In this document: one piece after another, positions 61,841 through 64,000 of the stretch
How positions within the stretch are numbered: position 1 is the stretch's first letter
Layout: every line of letters begins with the position of its first letter
Program-made: the position numbers and the translations under genes
The notes under the pieces: model-generated
What the model was told of the DNA's origin: nothing
The model's database searches: none
Seen by the model: the letters and a program-made list of their open reading frames with translations, nothing else
Assembly: GCF_964204645.1 (NCBI RefSeq)
Contig: NC_134026.1
Span: 30,752,650-30,816,649 of the forward strand
Reading direction: 5' to 3'
Origin: Tubulanus polymorphus
Lineage: Eukaryota > Nemertea > Palaeonemertea > Tubulaniformes > Tubulanidae
DNA: 64,000 bases

Positions 61841-63040
61841 TTAATTAACCGTTTCTCTTTCTTTTGTGGCTTTTTTGTCCAGCAGTTCCTTAAGATATCG
61901 TATTTCCGTCGAGAGACTATGAATTTCTTGTCGTAGTTTATTGTTTTCTGCTTCTAACATGTTCGATCTGATCGCCCTCAATCTCGTGATTTCTTTCCGC
62001 GTTTCGCGACATTTCCGGGCGGCTGCGTTATTTTTCCGGCGACGATCGGCATACTTCGGATCGGCATATTTCGGATTCATAGCCTCGGGATTTGCCGAAC
62101 GTTTCCGACCTCTGGGACGCTCGGTGTATGACACATTTATCATTAGGTCGGATTTTCTTGGTGAATCGGATGATAGATCGGAGACGTCTGAGATGTCTGA
62201 TTGACCGTATTCCGAATCCGCATTCTCAAAGCGCCCGTCATCGATGTATCTAGGTAAAGGTGGAGAATTAACCGCATCGCTTGGATCTTCGCATTCTTTT
62301 TTCAATAAAACATCAAGATGTGGCATACCGTTAGGCGCGCCGGGAACTAGCACCGACATGTGAGGTATTTGATGCGGAACTGTGACGTAACCACTTGCAA
62401 CAGCGAACGGTAGATGCGCGGATGAGCTGATAGGTAAAACAATAGATGGCGCTACGTGCGGAGGTGTTAATCCTATAGTTTCCCGCGTAACTGGTGGTGT
62501 TAAGCTGTTATTATGGGGAATCTGTCCGTACACGATATCTGTGGGTCTCTTCACCGATGCGCTAGTCCCAGGAACAGGATAGCCGGCTGTTTCGCTCATA
62601 TTTTGCCGGTAGGGGTCTCTGCTCGTGGGATTTGAAAGTTTTGTCTTCAATTCGTTTAACTCGGCCCTCAGATTCGCGTTTTCTCGATTCACTTGGTCGA
62701 TCTTGTTTTCCATGATGACGTCATTTAAGCGTCTTTTTTCTCTCGATTTTTTCGCTGCCTCATTATTTTTCTTTCTTCGCTCCCAATAATTAGTATCCTT
62801 TAATTCTTCGGCGACGAATTTACGTCGTTTTCGTTGGTTCTCGCCTGTAGCAGTGGTAGAATCGGTTTGGTCATCTTTTAAACCATCTTTTAAAGCGAGT
62901 AACTGTTCGGCCAGATTGGTTTCTAATGTCGAATAAGTTCGATTTCCAGTCGGTGGAGATTGTGAAGTATCACTAGTTTCAGTGCTACTCTGCGACAAAC
63001 TGTCAAATGATGAATGCTGTAACTCTTTGTCCCCTGGCAT
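61841..63040 (-). CDS. Transcription factor with two bZIP domains (NFIL3-like plus PAR/CES-2-like)
   Basis: A single coding exon, 399 aa from the ATG at 63040 (MPGDKELQ); a tttctttcag acceptor lies 19 bp upstream, so a 5' UTR exon is likely. The first bZIP, about 84-135, has the basic region YWERRKKNNEAAKKSREKRR followed by leucine heptads, the NFIL3/E4BP4 signature. The second, about 330-387, has RRRKNNAAARKCRETRKEI and a zipper (LEAENNKLRQEIHSL), nearer PAR/CES-2 proteins. The basic regions keep the Asn and Arg that contact DNA. Between them lies a Pro/Ser-rich region (about 140-320) with an SDISDVSDLSSDSPRK acidic stretch. It should act in the nucleus on D-box/PAR-type sites. Two bZIPs in one chain is unusual. 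The frame is uninterrupted. Confidence 0.88.
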   Translation of the reverse strand: MPGDKELQHSSFDSLSQSSTETSDTSQSPPTGNRTYSTLETNLAEQLLALKDGLKDDQTDSTTATGENQRKRRKFVAEELKDTNYWERRKKNNEAAKKSREKRRLNDVIMENKIDQVNRENANLRAELNELKTKLSNPTSRDPYRQNMSETAGYPVPGTSASVKRPTDIVYGQIPHNNSLTPPVTRETIGLTPPHVAPSIVLPISSSAHLPFAVASGYVTVPHQIPHMSVLVPGAPNGMPHLDVLLKKECEDPSDAVNSPPLPRYIDDGRFENADSEYGQSDISDVSDLSSDSPRKSDLMINVSYTERPRGRKRSANPEAMNPKYADPKYADRRRKNNAAARKCRETRKEITRLRAIRSNMLEAENNKLRQEIHSLSTEIRYLKELLDKKATKERETVN

Positions 63041-64000
63041 CTGTCGTTTCAATAAATCACTGAAAGAAACAATATGAAATACCTGACAGAAACAATAGAT
63101 CTTGAAAGGGAGCACCACTTAATTAAAGTATCGGGGACTTAATACAAAAAGCCGAAAGGGTTATGGGGTCCTACCCCAGAGAATTCTGAAGTTTTAAATG
63201 CATTATTAAGGTTTTGCTGATTTTTAGATTGGGTTGTGGGAATACTTGTGGAGTTTCTAGCTCTGATAGTCTCCAAATCTAGACCGTATTGCCCATTGGA
63301 GCGAGTCCTGATTGACCCCATGAGAAGATGGGCAGCTTTAGGGTTGCTCAATAAAATGCGAGAGGCTAATATCGATTGTTTTGCTACAGTCGTTTCTTTA
63401 AGACTCGAGAGTGTTTGTCAGCAGGTGATCGATCGAGAAGGACACAACAATTGCCCTAAATCTACCGAGCCGACAGATTCGAAGTGGGCCAACGTGGATC
63501 ATTCTTTTTAATAATCGCGTGAATAAAAAGTAGGTAACAGTGTCGAATGAACCGGTTCAACATGGTCGTCTTCTATAAGAGGGTTTGCGAAGAGAGATGT
63601 CGTCAATAATACATGCGTAGAACGAATGTAGCTTATGTACTCGAGGCAATTCAAGGATACAAAAAACTGACGAATTTTTAGTTAGTTAAGCTGGGGAAAT
63701 TCATATTACGGGGTCGGTTTGGTGAAAATCAGTAAATCTTCCGTTTTCTGGTGCATTTAATGAATGGACCCTTATGAATTAATGCTCTCTTATTTCAAAC
63801 ATCTCTTGTTAAAGCTGCACATAAAATCTTATGATCCAATGGAGCTGTGTCGAGCTAGACCAAAAGAATATCTAATATTTTTATTATGTCGTGTGACATA
63901 AGATAGTTCTCATCTAATAGAGATATCACGCAACATATACATAGCCGAATCAATGAAGGCCAGCGTTCTGTAGCGTTAAGGCAAAATAGGTCGACGTTTC
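63041..64000. other. bZIP gene upstream region
   Basis: Contains the presumed 3' end of a leader intron near 63059. Short frames at 63139-63351 (-) and 63236-63511 (+) overlap each other and show no family features. Promoter not localised. Confidence 0.4.

Noticed and set aside
63236-63511. Plus-strand 91-aa frame upstream of the bZIP gene
   Set aside because: No domain, no splice support, overlaps another spurious frame on the minus strand.

Overview
The window is nuclear DNA from an invertebrate animal. It is AT-rich, and its genes have many short GT-AG introns, deeply conserved metazoan products and numerous small fold-back elements. A lophotrochozoan (mollusc, annelid or brachiopod-like) is my best guess from gene style and from the tandem family of intronless GPCRs; I cannot name the species. 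All multi-exon models below were built by hand from splice sites, reading phase and remembered family features. Exon sums divide by three in every model, and starts were chosen at the first in-frame ATG that fits the family.

Layout. 1-2668: repeats and probable KDM2 3' flank. 2669-10888 (-): KDM2-type lysine demethylase (JmjC, CXXC, PHD, F-box, LRR; 16 exons). 11228-14389 (+): NSMCE4 kleisin of SMC5/6, divergent from KDM2. 15713-16582 (+): fatty-acid-binding protein. 18641-20139 (-): unrecognised protein with a probable N-terminal lipid anchor. 21568-22693 (-): tentative small two-exon gene, 46 bp from and divergent to a DIPP-type Nudix hydrolase (22740-28195, +). 30692-33736 (-): CCDC24. 34684-36007 (+): COX6C. 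36958-42298 (+): TGS1, the cap trimethylguanosine synthase. 43429-46047 (+): secreted PAN plus C-type-lectin protein. 47001-57976 (+): five near-identical intronless GPCR genes separated by relics of the lectin gene's last exon. 61841-63040 (-): transcription factor with two bZIP domains.

Most unusual points. (1) TGS1 carries, in frame and in one exon, a 27-bp repeat tract followed by an SGNH/GDSL-hydrolase-like domain inserted in the linker before its methyltransferase domain. (2) The same gene has what reads as a minor-spliceosome AT-AC intron, with matches to the U12-type donor and branch point. (3) One bZIP protein has an NFIL3-like bZIP near its N-terminus and a second PAR/CES-2-like bZIP at its C-terminus. 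(4) The GPCR array is made of two receptor types (A-B-A-B-A) that differ mainly in extracellular parts and are otherwise homogenised, with mosaic sites that suggest gene conversion. Many MITE-like fold-backs and tandem repeats sit in introns and spacers. A recurring hairpin resembles, but does not match, a hammerhead ribozyme core.

Functionally this is an ordinary mixture of housekeeping genes (chromatin, genome stability, RNA cap, inositol pyrophosphate and respiration) followed by a lineage-specific receptor and lectin cluster. I see no operon-like logic.
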